A stretch of DNA of 64,000 nucleotides from the NCBI RefSeq assembly GCF_963674635.1, contig NZ_OY771475.1, positions 1,860,001-1,924,000 of the forward strand, read 5' to 3'. The notes below the pieces were generated by a model. That model did not search any database. It was not told the origin of the DNA and saw only the letters and a list, made by a program, of their open reading frames with translations. Both the position numbers and the translations under genes were made by a program. Shown here piece after piece: positions 44,164 through 52,577 of this stretch. The DNA comes from Breoghania sp. (lineage in GTDB: Bacteria > Pseudomonadota > Alphaproteobacteria > Rhizobiales > Stappiaceae). Positions within the stretch are counted from its first letter, which is position 1; every line of letters begins with the position of its first letter.

Positions 44164-44310
44164 GACCCTTCGAGACGCCTGCTGACGCAGGCTCCTCAGG
44201 ATGACGTTGTGGGTGTTAGTGGTTCCGTGGGATGGTTGTTCCGGATGCCAGCCACACCCACAACGTCATCCTGAGGAGGCCTGACAAGGCCGTCTCGAAG
44301 GATGAGCCGC
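44164..44310. repeat. Dispersed palindromic element, copy 2
   Basis: The left arm has CCTTCGAGACG and CTCCTCAGGATGACGTTG and the right arm is its inverse from about 44256, with an extra matched TGGGTG/CACCCA part inside. It lies between xerD and the epimerase gene, 43 bases after the xerD stop. Confidence 0.85.
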
Positions 44311-44454
44311 TTGCTCCGCCAGTCCTCGTCCCCCAAGCCTGCGCCGGATTTTCGCCGCTGTCGTTTCCGTCAGGCCTGTCGTTTTCCGCAAGGATATCGA
44401 AACGCTTTGCCGCTAGGGTGAGCCTTGTCTTCGCACAAGGATCATCCCGATATC

Positions 44455-45432
44455 ATGAGCAGTTCGACCGCAATCGTCTTTGGCGGCGCCGGCTTCATCG
44501 GCACGCACCTTCTGGAACACCTGGTGGGCCTCGGCAAATACGAGCGTGTCGTGAGCGCCGATATTCGCGATCCCAAACGGCGGGTCGCGGGTGTTGCGTA
44601 TCTCACCTGCGACGTGCGCGAACCGATCGATCCGGAAGCACTGGGTCCGGCGGCCATCATCTACAATCTGGCCGCCGTCCACACCACGCCGGGACATGAG
44701 GACTGGGAGTACTACTGGACCAACGTGCTGGGCGCGACACATGTCTGCGACTATGCAAACGCGGTGTCCTGCGACACGCTCGTCTTCACCTCCTCCATTT
44801 CCGTCTATGGCCCCTGCGAGGACGCCAAGGACGAGCACGGCCTGCTGGAGCCCAATTCCGCCTATGGCCGTTCCAAGTTCCAGGCGGAGGAAATTCACCG
44901 CGCATGGCTTCATGCGGGCGAAGGGCGGACGCTGCGCATCGCGCGTCCGGCGGTCGTCTTCGGTCCCGGTGAGGGCGGCAACTTCACCCGACTGGCGGCG
45001 CTGCTCAAGAAGGGCCGCATGGTCTATCCGGGCCGCAAGGACACGATCAAGGCCTGCGGTTATGTGGGCGAGCTGATCCGCATGCTGGATTTCTCGCTGA
45101 CGCGCAACGAGCCGGAAATCACCTTCAACTTTGCCTACAAGCAGCGCTACACGACGCAAGAGATCTGCGCCGCCTTCAACCGGGTGGCGGGCTACAAGGC
45201 CCCGCTCGGCGTGATCCCGCTCTCCATCATGCTGATGGGCGGGCTGGCCTTCGAGATCCTCGGGCTTTTCGGCAAGAAGGCCTCGGTCAACCGGGCGCGC
45301 GTGATGAAGCTGGTGAAGTCCACCAACATCGAGCCACATGTGCTGCCCGACATGGGCTACGAATACGAGACCGATCTGGAAGAGGCGCTGAGGCGCTGGC
45401 AGGCGTCGGAGCCGGCGGGCGAGTTCATCTGA
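44455..45432 (+). CDS. NAD-dependent epimerase/dehydratase (extended SDR)
   Basis: This 325-residue protein starts at ATG 44455 (MSSSTAIVFGGAGFIGTHLLEHL). The NAD-binding motif is GGAGFIG, and the active-site Ser is in FTSSISVYGP with the YxxxK motif in YGRSKFQAEE. FGPGEGGNFTRLAALLKKG lies in the substrate domain. It probably acts on a nucleotide sugar or a sterol-like substrate; the membrane-like segment near VIPLSIMLMGGLAFEILGLF (about residues 255-275) is unusual for a sugar epimerase. No glycosyltransferase genes are adjacent. A terminator follows. Confidence 0.88.
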   Translation: MSSSTAIVFGGAGFIGTHLLEHLVGLGKYERVVSADIRDPKRRVAGVAYLTCDVREPIDPEALGPAAIIYNLAAVHTTPGHEDWEYYWTNVLGATHVCDYANAVSCDTLVFTSSISVYGPCEDAKDEHGLLEPNSAYGRSKFQAEEIHRAWLHAGEGRTLRIARPAVVFGPGEGGNFTRLAALLKKGRMVYPGRKDTIKACGYVGELIRMLDFSLTRNEPEITFNFAYKQRYTTQEICAAFNRVAGYKAPLGVIPLSIMLMGGLAFEILGLFGKKASVNRARVMKLVKSTNIEPHVLPDMGYEYETDLEEALRRWQASEPAGEFI

Positions 45433-45456
45433 GGGCGGATTGATTGAAATTGCGAA

Positions 45457-45486
45457 GGGGCGGTCCTGATGGGGCCGCCCTTTTTG
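45457..45486 (+). terminator. Intrinsic terminator of the epimerase gene
   Basis: GGGCGG and CCGCCC form a stem around about 11 bases, followed by TTTTT, 25 bases after the stop. Confidence 0.8.
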
Positions 45487-45521
45487 TCAGCGGGGCACGA
45501 TTTCGCAAAGCGCGCGATATG

Positions 45522-46075
45522 CCCCCTCTCCCATGGGGTGAGGGGATGCGATCTCTCTGGGATCCGGCAAAGTCAGACACCCCTCACCCGGCGCATCCGC
45601 GCCGACCTCTCCCAATGGGAGAGGTAATCCCACGGGCTCTTCTTCGTGGATGTGAACGTATGAAGCAAAGCCGTACAGCACATCATTGTGGAAGCCCGCG
45701 ATCCCACCATACCCACGGTGTAGCCCCCTCTCCCATGGGGAGAGGGCTGGGGTGAGGGGATGCGATCTCTCAGGGATACGGCAAAGCCAGACACCCCTCA
45801 CCCGGCGCATCCGCGCCGACCTCTCCCAATGGGAGAGGTAATCCCACGGGCTCTTCTTCGTGGATGTGAACGTATGAAGCAAAGCCGTACAGCACATCAT
45901 TGTGGAAGCCCGCGATCCCACCACACCCACGGTGTAGCCCCCTCTCCCATGGGGAGAGGGCTGGGGTGAGGGGATGCGACCTCTCAGGGATACGGCAAAG
46001 CCAGACACCCCTCACCCGGCGCATCCGCGCCGACCTCTCCCCATGGGAGAGGTGATCGGGTCGGGCTCTTCTTCA
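45522..46075. repeat. Tandem array of a 214-bp unit (about 2.6 copies)
   Basis: Copies start at 45522, 45724 and 45938. Copies 2 and 3 are spaced by 214 bases; copy 1 is 12 bases shorter because AGAGGGCTGGGG after CCATGGGG is missing. Copy 3 is truncated and diverges near 46060. Each unit contains the palindrome CCTCTCCCATGGGGAGAGG and later CACCCCTCACCCGGCGC and CGCGCCGACCTCTCCC-like phrases, a motif common between genes in this order. Long reading frames within it are products of the repeat. Confidence 0.9.
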
Positions 46076-46138
46076 AAAGGACGGTCCTTATGGGGCCACC
46101 CCTTTGTCATTTGCGAGATACGTGCGTTCGTTGTGGAG

Positions 46139-46282
46139 CCCATCCTTCGAGACGCACTCTGACGAGCGCTCCTCAGGATGACGTTGCGTGGGTGTGTGTG
46201 GGGGGGCCTGTTTCTTCAATCCATCAACACAAACAACGTCATCCTGAGGAGGCATCGCAGATGCCGTCTCGAAGGATGGGCC
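46139..46282. repeat. Dispersed palindromic element, copy 3
   Basis: CCATCCTTCGAGACG and CTCCTCAGGATGACGTTG on the left are mirrored by AACGTCATCCTGAGGAG and CGTCTCGAAGGATGG on the right. It sits directly beside the 214-bp tandem array and before the fumarase stop. Confidence 0.85.
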
Positions 46283-46359
46283 GCTTGCTCAGCATCCAGC
46301 CCGACAAAATCACCCCGGAAAGGCCACGGCGGCCCTCAAGGGACCGCCGCGCATTCTCG

Positions 46360-47994
46360 TCAACCGAGATTGAGTTCCTTGAAGAAGTCATTGCCCTTGT
46401 CGTCAACGACGATGAAGGCGGGGAAGTCCTCGACCTCGATGCGCCAGACGGCTTCCATGCCGAGCTCGGGATACTCCACGCACTCGACCTTCTTGATGCA
46501 GTCCTGCGCCAGACGGGCGGCCGGGCCGCCAATGGAACCCAGATAGAAGCCGCCATGGGCCTGACAGGCGCGGCGCACCTGTGCCGACCGGTTGCCTTTG
46601 GCAAGCATCACCATGGAACCGCCGGCTGCCTGGAACTGATCGACGAAGCTGTCCATGCGGCCGGCCGTGGTGGGGCCGAAGGATCCCGACGGCATGCCTT
46701 CCGGCGTCTTGGCCGGACCGGCGTAATAGACCGGGTGGTTCTTGATGTAGTCGGGCAGCGGCTCGCCCGCCTCCAGCCGCTCGCGCAGCTTGGCGTGGGC
46801 AGCGTCACGCGCCACGATCAGCGGGCCGGTCAGCGACAGGCGCGTCTTGATCGGATGCTTGGTCAGTTCGCCCAGAATTTCCGGCATGGGCCGGGTCAGG
46901 TCGATCTTGACGACGTTATCGGAGAGATGCTCGTCGGTTACATCCGGCATGTATTTCTCAGGGTGCATCTCAAGCTGTTCGAGAAAGATGCCGTCCTTCG
47001 TGATCTTGCCGGTGGCCTGACGGTCGGCGGAGCACGACACGCCGATGCCGATGGGCAGCGAGGCGCCATGGCGCGGCAGGCGGACGACTCGCACGTCGTG
47101 GCAGAAATACTTACCGCCAAACTGCGCGCCGACGCCGGAAGCCTGCGTCAGCTTGTGGATTTCCTTTTCCATCTCCAGATCACGGAAGGCATGGCCAAGT
47201 TCCGAGCCCTCGGTGGGCAGGCTGTCGAGATAGCGCGCAGACGCCAGCTTCACCGCCTTCAGGTTCATCTCGGCCGACGTGCCGCCAATGACGATAGCCA
47301 GGTGATAGGGCGGGCAGGCCGCGGTGCCGAGCGTCAGGATCTTTTCCTTCAGGAACTCGATCAGCCGGTCATGGGTCAGGAGCGACGGGGTGCCCTGGAA
47401 GAGGAAGGTCTTGTTGGCCGAGCCGCCGCCCTTGGCCATGAACAGGAACTTATAGGCGTCGTCGCCTTCCGAATAGAGCTCGATCTGGGCGGGCATGTTG
47501 TTGGAGGTGTTCTTCTCCTCGAACATGGAAAGCGGGGCCAGCATCGAGTAGCGCAGGTTCTTGTGGAAATAGGCGTCGCGCGCGCCCTCCCCCAATGCGG
47601 CCTCGTCGCTGCCATCGGTCCACACGCGGCGGCCCTTCTTGCCCATGACAATGGCGGTGCCGGTGTCCTGGCACATGGGCAGGACGCCCGCCGACGAGAT
47701 GTTCGCGTTCTTCAGCAGATCGAAGGCGACGAACTTGTCGTTATCGGTGGCTTCCGGATCATCAAGGATCCGGCGCAGCTGCTCCAGATGGCCGGGGCGC
47801 AGATAGTGGTTGATGTCCTTGAAGGCCTCTTCTGCCAACAACCGCATCCCTTCGCGCTCGACGACCAGAACCTCTTCCCCGCGGAAGGTTTCCACGGAGA
47901 CGTAATCGGATGTCAGCTTGCGATAAGGCGTGGTGTCTTCGCTCAGGGGCATGAGCGAAGTGTGGGTGTAGCGGGGCGTGGGCTGGGCCGTCAT
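46360..47994 (-). CDS. fumA: Class I (Fe-S) fumarate hydratase
   Basis: This 544-residue enzyme interconverts fumarate and malate in the TCA cycle. The start at ATG 47994 (MTAQPTPRYTHTSLMPL) is the family one; the frame continues upstream without family resemblance. Class I features are PMCQDTGTAIVMGKKG, with the first cluster Cys, AACPPYHLAIVIGGTSAEMN (second Cys), and GVSCSADRQATGKIT (third Cys), three cysteines for a [4Fe-4S] cluster. The C-terminal domain has SFGPTTAGRMDSFVDQFQAAGGSM. The cluster makes it sensitive to superoxide; sodB is elsewhere in the window. Confidence 0.95.
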   Translation of the reverse strand: MTAQPTPRYTHTSLMPLSEDTTPYRKLTSDYVSVETFRGEEVLVVEREGMRLLAEEAFKDINHYLRPGHLEQLRRILDDPEATDNDKFVAFDLLKNANISSAGVLPMCQDTGTAIVMGKKGRRVWTDGSDEAALGEGARDAYFHKNLRYSMLAPLSMFEEKNTSNNMPAQIELYSEGDDAYKFLFMAKGGGSANKTFLFQGTPSLLTHDRLIEFLKEKILTLGTAACPPYHLAIVIGGTSAEMNLKAVKLASARYLDSLPTEGSELGHAFRDLEMEKEIHKLTQASGVGAQFGGKYFCHDVRVVRLPRHGASLPIGIGVSCSADRQATGKITKDGIFLEQLEMHPEKYMPDVTDEHLSDNVVKIDLTRPMPEILGELTKHPIKTRLSLTGPLIVARDAAHAKLRERLEAGEPLPDYIKNHPVYYAGPAKTPEGMPSGSFGPTTAGRMDSFVDQFQAAGGSMVMLAKGNRSAQVRRACQAHGGFYLGSIGGPAARLAQDCIKKVECVEYPELGMEAVWRIEVEDFPAFIVVDDKGNDFFKELNLG

Positions 47995-48242
47995 GCGCGT
48001 CTCTCTCCCAATTGCGCGGAACTTTCGAGCGCGTTTTACGCGGAATGGCGTGACACGCCAAGGAAAAGACGACGTCAGGACTGACAGGACGGCGAAAACC
48101 GAACAGGACGGATCCAGCCGGTCGTCTCCAGGTTCGCACAAGGATAACGTCGCGATTGTTCGACATTGAAGAACAACAATGCAAAATGCGCGATTATCGG
48201 TTCACCTATGCGCATCACCAGCCCCTTTACCAAGGTTCCGAC

Positions 48243-48740
48243 ATGCCGACCTTTCTCAATCGTTATGCCACGCCCCTGACGATCGGGCTTTTCCTTGTTT
48301 CGCTCATCTCCGGGATTGCACTTTTCTTCCATATTCAGTCCGGCCTTTTCAAAAGCATGCACGAATGGCTGTCGCTGGTGCTGATCATTCCCGTCGGCCT
48401 GCATATCTGGAAAAACTGGCGGCCGATGCTGGGCTATCTCAAGCGCGCGCCGCTTGCCATCGCACTCGTTCTCAGCCTCGCCGCCTCGGGCATCTTTATG
48501 GCCAATGCCGCCATGAGCGGGCGCACCGGCGGCAATCCGGCCATCGCGCTGATCGGCAAGCTCCAGCAGAACTCGGTGGAAAGCGTCGCGCCGCTTTTCG
48601 GCTACACCACCGACGGCCTTGTGGAAGCCCTGACGGCGAAGGGCTTCACGGTCACGTCCGCCGACCAGACGCTCGCCGAGATCACCAAGGCCAGCCAGAA
48701 AGGCCCCTTTGACGTGGCCGCCGTCCTTGCGGGGCGCTGA
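48243..48740 (+). CDS. DUF4405-like membrane protein
   Basis: This 165-residue protein starts at ATG 48243 (MPTFLNRYATPLTIGLFLVSL). It has three hydrophobic segments (about 10-32, 43-57, 69-88). The spaced His residues LFFHIQSG, MHEWLSLV and GLHIWKNW fit a DUF4405-type, cytochrome b-like heme-binding membrane domain. The C-terminal part (about 90-165, LIGKLQQNSVESVAPLFG... LAEITKASQKGPFDVAAVL) is probably periplasmic. The heme site is a suggestion. A convergent terminator separates it from the yceI gene. Confidence 0.78.
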   Translation: MPTFLNRYATPLTIGLFLVSLISGIALFFHIQSGLFKSMHEWLSLVLIIPVGLHIWKNWRPMLGYLKRAPLAIALVLSLAASGIFMANAAMSGRTGGNPAIALIGKLQQNSVESVAPLFGYTTDGLVEALTAKGFTVTSADQTLAEITKASQKGPFDVAAVLAGR

Positions 48741-48779
48741 GGCCGTCTGTCCGGCGGCTCTCCGGCAGGAACCGGAAAC

Positions 48780-48822
48780 AAGAACAGCCCGCGCGCCGGA
48801 GAAAGGCGCGCGGGCTGTTCTT
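48780..48822. terminator. Convergent terminator with an 18-bp stem
   Basis: AAGAACAGCCCGCGCGCC and its perfect complement face each other around a 7-base loop. It serves the DUF4405-like gene and the convergent yceI gene; T-runs are short, but the stem is exceptional. Confidence 0.85.
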
Positions 48823-48850
48823 GTATCTGAGGCCGGGTTGTGGCGCGGCG

Positions 48851-49417
48851 CTATTTCTTTGTCGCGTTCAGATCGAACTCGACCTTCACCACGCCATCGA
48901 GCGTGTTTTCGTCGATCTGCGCGCCAATCTTGTAATCGAGGCGCTGAAGCGTGGAGCCGCCCTTCGCTTGGGCCTTGTCGCCCTTGATATCGAGCACGAA
49001 TGGCAGCGTCATCGGCATGGAAATGCCGCGAATGGTGAGCGTACCTATCGCGTCATAGCTTCCCTCGCCGGTCGGCACGACCTCGTCGGAGGAAAACGTT
49101 GCCTGCTCGAAGCTTCCCGCATCAAGCCATGCCTCGCCGGTGAGCGTCTTGCCCATCTGGCCGTCATCGGTGGCCACGCTCCCGGTTTTGACATTCACCT
49201 TGATGGTGGCGGCCTCCGTCTTTTCGGGATCGAAATCGATCGCCGCATCCCAGTCGGAAAAGGAGCCGGACACGATCTTCTCGCCGTGGCGGACCGAGAA
49301 GGTCAGGCTGGACGTGTCATGATCGACCGCCCATTCGGCGGCATTGGCAGCGGGGGCAAAGGCAAGCGGCGCGCTCACAAGCGCAAGGACGGCCGCGGTG
49401 CGAAGGAAAATGTTCAT
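48851..49417 (-). CDS. YceI family periplasmic protein (second copy)
   Basis: This 188-residue protein starts at ATG 49417. A signal peptide (about 1-26, ending ANAAEW) precedes a YceI lipocalin-like barrel with VDHDTSSLTFSVRHGEKIVSGSF, GTLTIRGISMPMTLPF and DGVVKVEFDLNA. YceI proteins bind isoprenoid or fatty lipids in the periplasm. It is the third gene of a yceI-cytochrome b561-yceI unit, 19 bases after the cytochrome gene. It differs strongly from the first yceI copy, so the two are not a recent duplication. Confidence 0.9.
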   Translation of the reverse strand: MNIFLRTAAVLALVSAPLAFAPAANAAEWAVDHDTSSLTFSVRHGEKIVSGSFSDWDAAIDFDPEKTEAATIKVNVKTGSVATDDGQMGKTLTGEAWLDAGSFEQATFSSDEVVPTGEGSYDAIGTLTIRGISMPMTLPFVLDIKGDKAQAKGGSTLQRLDYKIGAQIDENTLDGVVKVEFDLNATKK

Positions 49418-49436
49418 CGAGTATCTCCGGAATTGA

Positions 49437-50015
49437 TCAGGCGCGCGCGGAGCGGGGGGAAAGCATCCGGCGCAGCGTGTCGTCGCGTGCAATCAGATGG
49501 TGCTTGATTGCGGCGGCAGCGTGAAAGGCAACGAGGACGATCATGGCCCAGGCGAGAAGCTCGTGGACCTCTTTCATCACGGATTCGGCAGCCTCCTTGG
49601 CGCCAAGAAAACCCGGCACCGGCAGATGCGGCACGGGGATCGTGTCGAACAGCACCGTGGGAATGCCCCATGGCGAGGCGGAAACCATCAGCCAGCCCGA
49701 AAGCGGGATCGCGAACATGAGGGCATAAAGCACCGCATGCGCGCCATGCGCGGCGGCCTTTTCCCAAAGGGGCATCGCGCCCGGCAGACGCGGGGCGGGA
49801 TTGGCGAAGCGCCACATCAGGCGCAGCACCACAAGCGCCAGAATGGTGAAGCCGAAGGACTTGTGAAGCTGATAGAGGGCAAAGGTGCGCTCTTCGAACT
49901 GCGGCAGTTCATGCATGTAGAGCCCGAGCCCGAAGACCCCGAACATCAAAAGCGCCATTGACCAGTGAAAGAGGATGGCGATCAGGCCATAGCCGCTCTT
50001 TGAATTGCGTAGCAT
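49437..50015 (-). CDS. Cytochrome b561
   Basis: This 192-residue membrane protein has four hydrophobic segments (about 10-30, 50-68, 90-108, 145-168). The heme-ligand His candidates are in AILFHWSMALLM, YQLHKSFGFT, HGAHAVLYALM and EVHELLAWAMIVLVAFHAAAA. This four-helix pattern defines the bacterial b561 family, which moves electrons between the quinone pool and other acceptors in the inner membrane. AGGTG precedes the ATG at 50015. It lies between two yceI genes, an association often seen and possibly linked to quinone or lipid redox handling. Confidence 0.92.
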   Translation of the reverse strand: MLRNSKSGYGLIAILFHWSMALLMFGVFGLGLYMHELPQFEERTFALYQLHKSFGFTILALVVLRLMWRFANPAPRLPGAMPLWEKAAAHGAHAVLYALMFAIPLSGWLMVSASPWGIPTVLFDTIPVPHLPVPGFLGAKEAAESVMKEVHELLAWAMIVLVAFHAAAAIKHHLIARDDTLRRMLSPRSARA

Positions 50016-50209
50016 GACAGCACCTCGTGCCTGTCTTGGGGTGTGGAGTGCATTCTTGTTCTTTTAAGATCGAAACCGCGCCAGCGGGGCAAAGCCCGCG
50101 CAGCGCGGTTTCGGGTGCCCTTCGCGCGGATCAGCGGGGGCTGAGTAAGCGATACGCGCAGGGGCCCAGACTGGGCGGCGGGTGGAGCGGCGAGCCGCTC
50201 CGTTCCGGC

Positions 50210-50785
50210 CTATTTCGCCTGGTTCAGTTCCATGTCGATGCGCAGCGGCACTTCGTCGGCAACCGCCGGGGCATACCCGCCGACACCGAAATCGGAGCGC
50301 GTCAGCGTCGTCGTGCCGACGAGCCCGATGGAAGGAACATTTGTCATCGGGTTGTCACCAATCTTGGTGATCTCGAAATCGACCACGACTTCCTTGGTGA
50401 TGCCGTGAAGGGTCAGGTCGCCGGTCACCGCAACGGTGTTCTCGTCGATCTTCTTGAACGACTTGGAAACGAAGGTGGCAGTCGGGAACTGCGCAACGTC
50501 GAGGAAGTCGGCGGTCAGCAGGTGCTCGGTGCGTTCATCCCAGAAGGTGTCGAGGCTGGAGACGTCGATGGTGACGTTTGCCTTGGAGTTGGCGAGATCC
50601 TCCTCGTCGAGCACGATGTCGGCGTCATACTTGGCGAAATGGCCGTGGATGGTCGAAAAGCCCAGATGATTCACGGAAAAGAAGATCGTGCTGTGGCTCT
50701 TGTCGACGGTGTAGGCAACGGGCTCGGCGAGGGCCGGAGCCGCGATGAGGCTGGCGGCGAATGCGGCGGCGGCAAGACGGATCAT
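50210..50785 (-). CDS. YceI family periplasmic protein (first copy)
   Basis: This 191-residue protein starts at ATG 50785 with a signal peptide (about 1-20, ending PALAEP). The YceI barrel follows with VDKSHSTIFFSVNHLGFSTIHGHF, VDVSSLDTFWDERTEHLLTADFLD-like phrases and GDLTLHGITKEVVVDFEI. It is the first gene of the yceI-cytochrome b561-yceI unit; 194 bases separate it from the cytochrome gene, so a second promoter is possible. Its closest relatives are typical YceI proteins, whereas the other copy is more divergent. Confidence 0.92.
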   Translation of the reverse strand: MIRLAAAAFAASLIAAPALAEPVAYTVDKSHSTIFFSVNHLGFSTIHGHFAKYDADIVLDEEDLANSKANVTIDVSSLDTFWDERTEHLLTADFLDVAQFPTATFVSKSFKKIDENTVAVTGDLTLHGITKEVVVDFEITKIGDNPMTNVPSIGLVGTTTLTRSDFGVGGYAPAVADEVPLRIDMELNQAK

Positions 50786-51251
50786 GGTGTTTCCTTGCGA
50801 TTGACAAATTGGGCCGGGTTCCTCCCGCCGGCCCGCCGCCTTGAGAGACGCGACAGGAGATCGGACAGGGTTCAAACCCGGGATAGGTTCGCCCCCCATG
50901 TAGGTTTGTCGCAGCCCCGACGTCCACTGGACGGACTGTTCACCGCGCCAGCACCAATCCGCCCAAAAATCCTCACATTAGATATTTCCATTTAAATACA
51001 AATACATAGACACATATTGCGAGAACTATCCCCCGCAAAGATCGCGTTCAACAATAATGTGATCCTCCCTCCGGACGACGCATGTGTCTGCGATACCTGA
51101 CGAAATGCGCGCCTGCTCGGCTTGACAGTTGACCACGGGTGCGGCTCGCTGCACCTTGCGGGGCCTTTCCAGTCATGGTGAGGATATGTGCCGCTCGCAC
51201 ACATCCCGCCATCGACCCTGCATTCCGGAAAATTTGGTTGGGGGAACATTC
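50786..51251. other. Divergent intergenic region with an AT-rich patch
   Basis: This stretch of 466 bases separates yceI from pcaC. It contains an AT-rich patch at about 50970-51010. No gene is convincing. Both promoters should be here; I see no good PcaQ-type box upstream of pcaC. Confidence 0.5.
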
Positions 51252-51647
51252 ATGGACGAACGAGATCGGCACGCGCTTGGGATGAAGACACGCCGTTCGG
51301 TCCTGGGCGATGCCCATGTGGACCGCGCGGAAGCTGGCAAGACGGCGTTTTCCGCCGACTTTCAGGATCTCATCACGCGTTATGCCTGGGGGGAAATCTG
51401 GACGCGCGAGCGTTTCGACCACAAGACGCGGCGGCTTCTCGTGCTGGCGATGATGGTGGCGCTGGGGCGTTGGGAGGAATTCGTCATGCATGTGCGGGCT
51501 GCGTTGTTCGAAGGGGAACTGGAGCCCGACGACATCAAGGAAGTGCTGATGCAAAGCGCGATCTATTGCGGTGTGCCGGCGGCAAACACGGCCTTCAAGG
51601 AAGCCGCGCAGACGATTGCGGATTACGAAAACAAGACCAACGGTTGA
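51252..51647 (+). CDS. pcaC: 4-carboxymuconolactone decarboxylase
   Basis: This 131-residue protein starts at ATG 51252 behind GGGGGAAC. It decarboxylates 4-carboxymuconolactone in the beta-ketoadipate pathway. The sequence has RRSVLGDAHVDRAEAGKTAF, QDLITRYAWGEIWTRERFD, and the EVLMQSAIYCGVPAANTAF motif with Cys and His in the AhpD-like fold. The length is standard. It is followed after 34 bases by a GST gene. The pca genes for the ring cleavage are 2 kb further, in the same direction. Confidence 0.93.
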   Translation: MDERDRHALGMKTRRSVLGDAHVDRAEAGKTAFSADFQDLITRYAWGEIWTRERFDHKTRRLLVLAMMVALGRWEEFVMHVRAALFEGELEPDDIKEVLMQSAIYCGVPAANTAFKEAAQTIADYENKTNG

Positions 51648-51681
51648 GATCCTTCAGCCCGTTGAGACGGAGTACCCTGTC

Positions 51682-52311
51682 TTGATCGACCTCTACACCT
51701 GGACCACGCCCAATGGGCGCAAGGTCTCCATCATGCTCGAAGAATGCGGCCTGCCTTACACCGCCTATGCCATCGACATTCGCAACAACGAGCAATTCCA
51801 ACCGCATTTCCTGAAAGTGTCGCCGAACAACAAGATACCGGCCATCGTGGACAGCGATACGGGAATGTCGTTGATGGAATCGGGGGCGATCCTGATGTAT
51901 CTGGCCCGCAAGACGGGCATGCTGATGCCGCGCGACGAGGCCGCGCGCTGGCGCGCGGTGGAGTGGGTCATGTGGCAGATGGGCGGCTTCGGCCCCATGC
52001 TCGGCCAGGCACACCATTTTGTCCATTTCAATCCCGGCAAGGCGCCCTATGCGGAGGAGCGTTTCGCCACGGAAACGCAACGCCTCTACAAGGTTCTCGA
52101 TAACCAGCTCGCCCAGCACGAATATGTGGCGGGCGAATATTCGTTGGCCGATATCGCCATCTGGCCTTGGGCCTCGCGCTTTCAGTGGCAGAACATCGAT
52201 CTGAACGCCTATCCGCATGTCATGCGCTGGTACAAGAGCGTCGCCGCCCGCCCCGCCGTGCAGCGTGGCTATCAGGTGCCGATGGATGCGGGCGAGATCC
52301 CGATGCCGTAA
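51682..52311 (+). CDS. YfcG/Ure2p-like glutathione S-transferase
   Basis: This 209-residue protein is taken from TTG 51682 (IDLYTWTTPNGRKVSIMLEECGLPYTAY), which gives the full thioredoxin-like domain; an ATG at 51733 would cut it. The YfcG-type TPNG motif and SPNNKIPAIVD fit a Nu-class disulfide-bond oxidoreductase GST. The helical domain follows, with ADIAIWPWASRF. It could use glutathione to detoxify intermediates of aromatic degradation, but this is inference from its position after pcaC. Confidence 0.88.
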   Translation: MIDLYTWTTPNGRKVSIMLEECGLPYTAYAIDIRNNEQFQPHFLKVSPNNKIPAIVDSDTGMSLMESGAILMYLARKTGMLMPRDEAARWRAVEWVMWQMGGFGPMLGQAHHFVHFNPGKAPYAEERFATETQRLYKVLDNQLAQHEYVAGEYSLADIAIWPWASRFQWQNIDLNAYPHVMRWYKSVAARPAVQRGYQVPMDAGEIPMP

Positions 52312-52412
52312 GGGCGAGGCTTCATCGCCTATGCGAAATCCGGGCGCAGCCGTCATGAGCGATGGCTGCGCCCTTTTTCTGTCCGGCTTTTGCAGACGAG
52401 AGACCGGGTGTG

Positions 52413-52543
52413 CGGCCCATCCTTCGAGACGCGATCTGACGATAGCTCCTCAGGATGACGTTGTGTTTGTGGAAGCGTCCTCTGGTCCGAGCCTCACACA
52501 CAACGTCATCCTGAGGAGGCCCGGAAGGGCCGTCTCGAAGGAG
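52413..52543. repeat. Dispersed palindromic element, copy 4
   Basis: CCATCCTTCGAGACG and CTCCTCAGGATGACGTTGTG on the left are mirrored by CACAACGTCATCCTGAGGAG and CGTCTCGAAGG on the right. It lies between the GST gene and the regulator gene, which converge. Confidence 0.85.
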
Positions 52544-52577
52544 AAGCCCCCCGGATCCGGCCAACAATCGCGCCCGC

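Noticed and set aside
45487..46024. Minus-strand frames with SPQPSPHGRG/LTPALSPWERG phrases
   Set aside because: They are translations of the 214-bp repeat; such phrases are well known products of intergenic repeats.
46090..48084. Plus-strand frame of about 660 codons opposite fumarase
   Set aside because: It is antisense to fumA and starts inside a palindromic element; a shadow frame.
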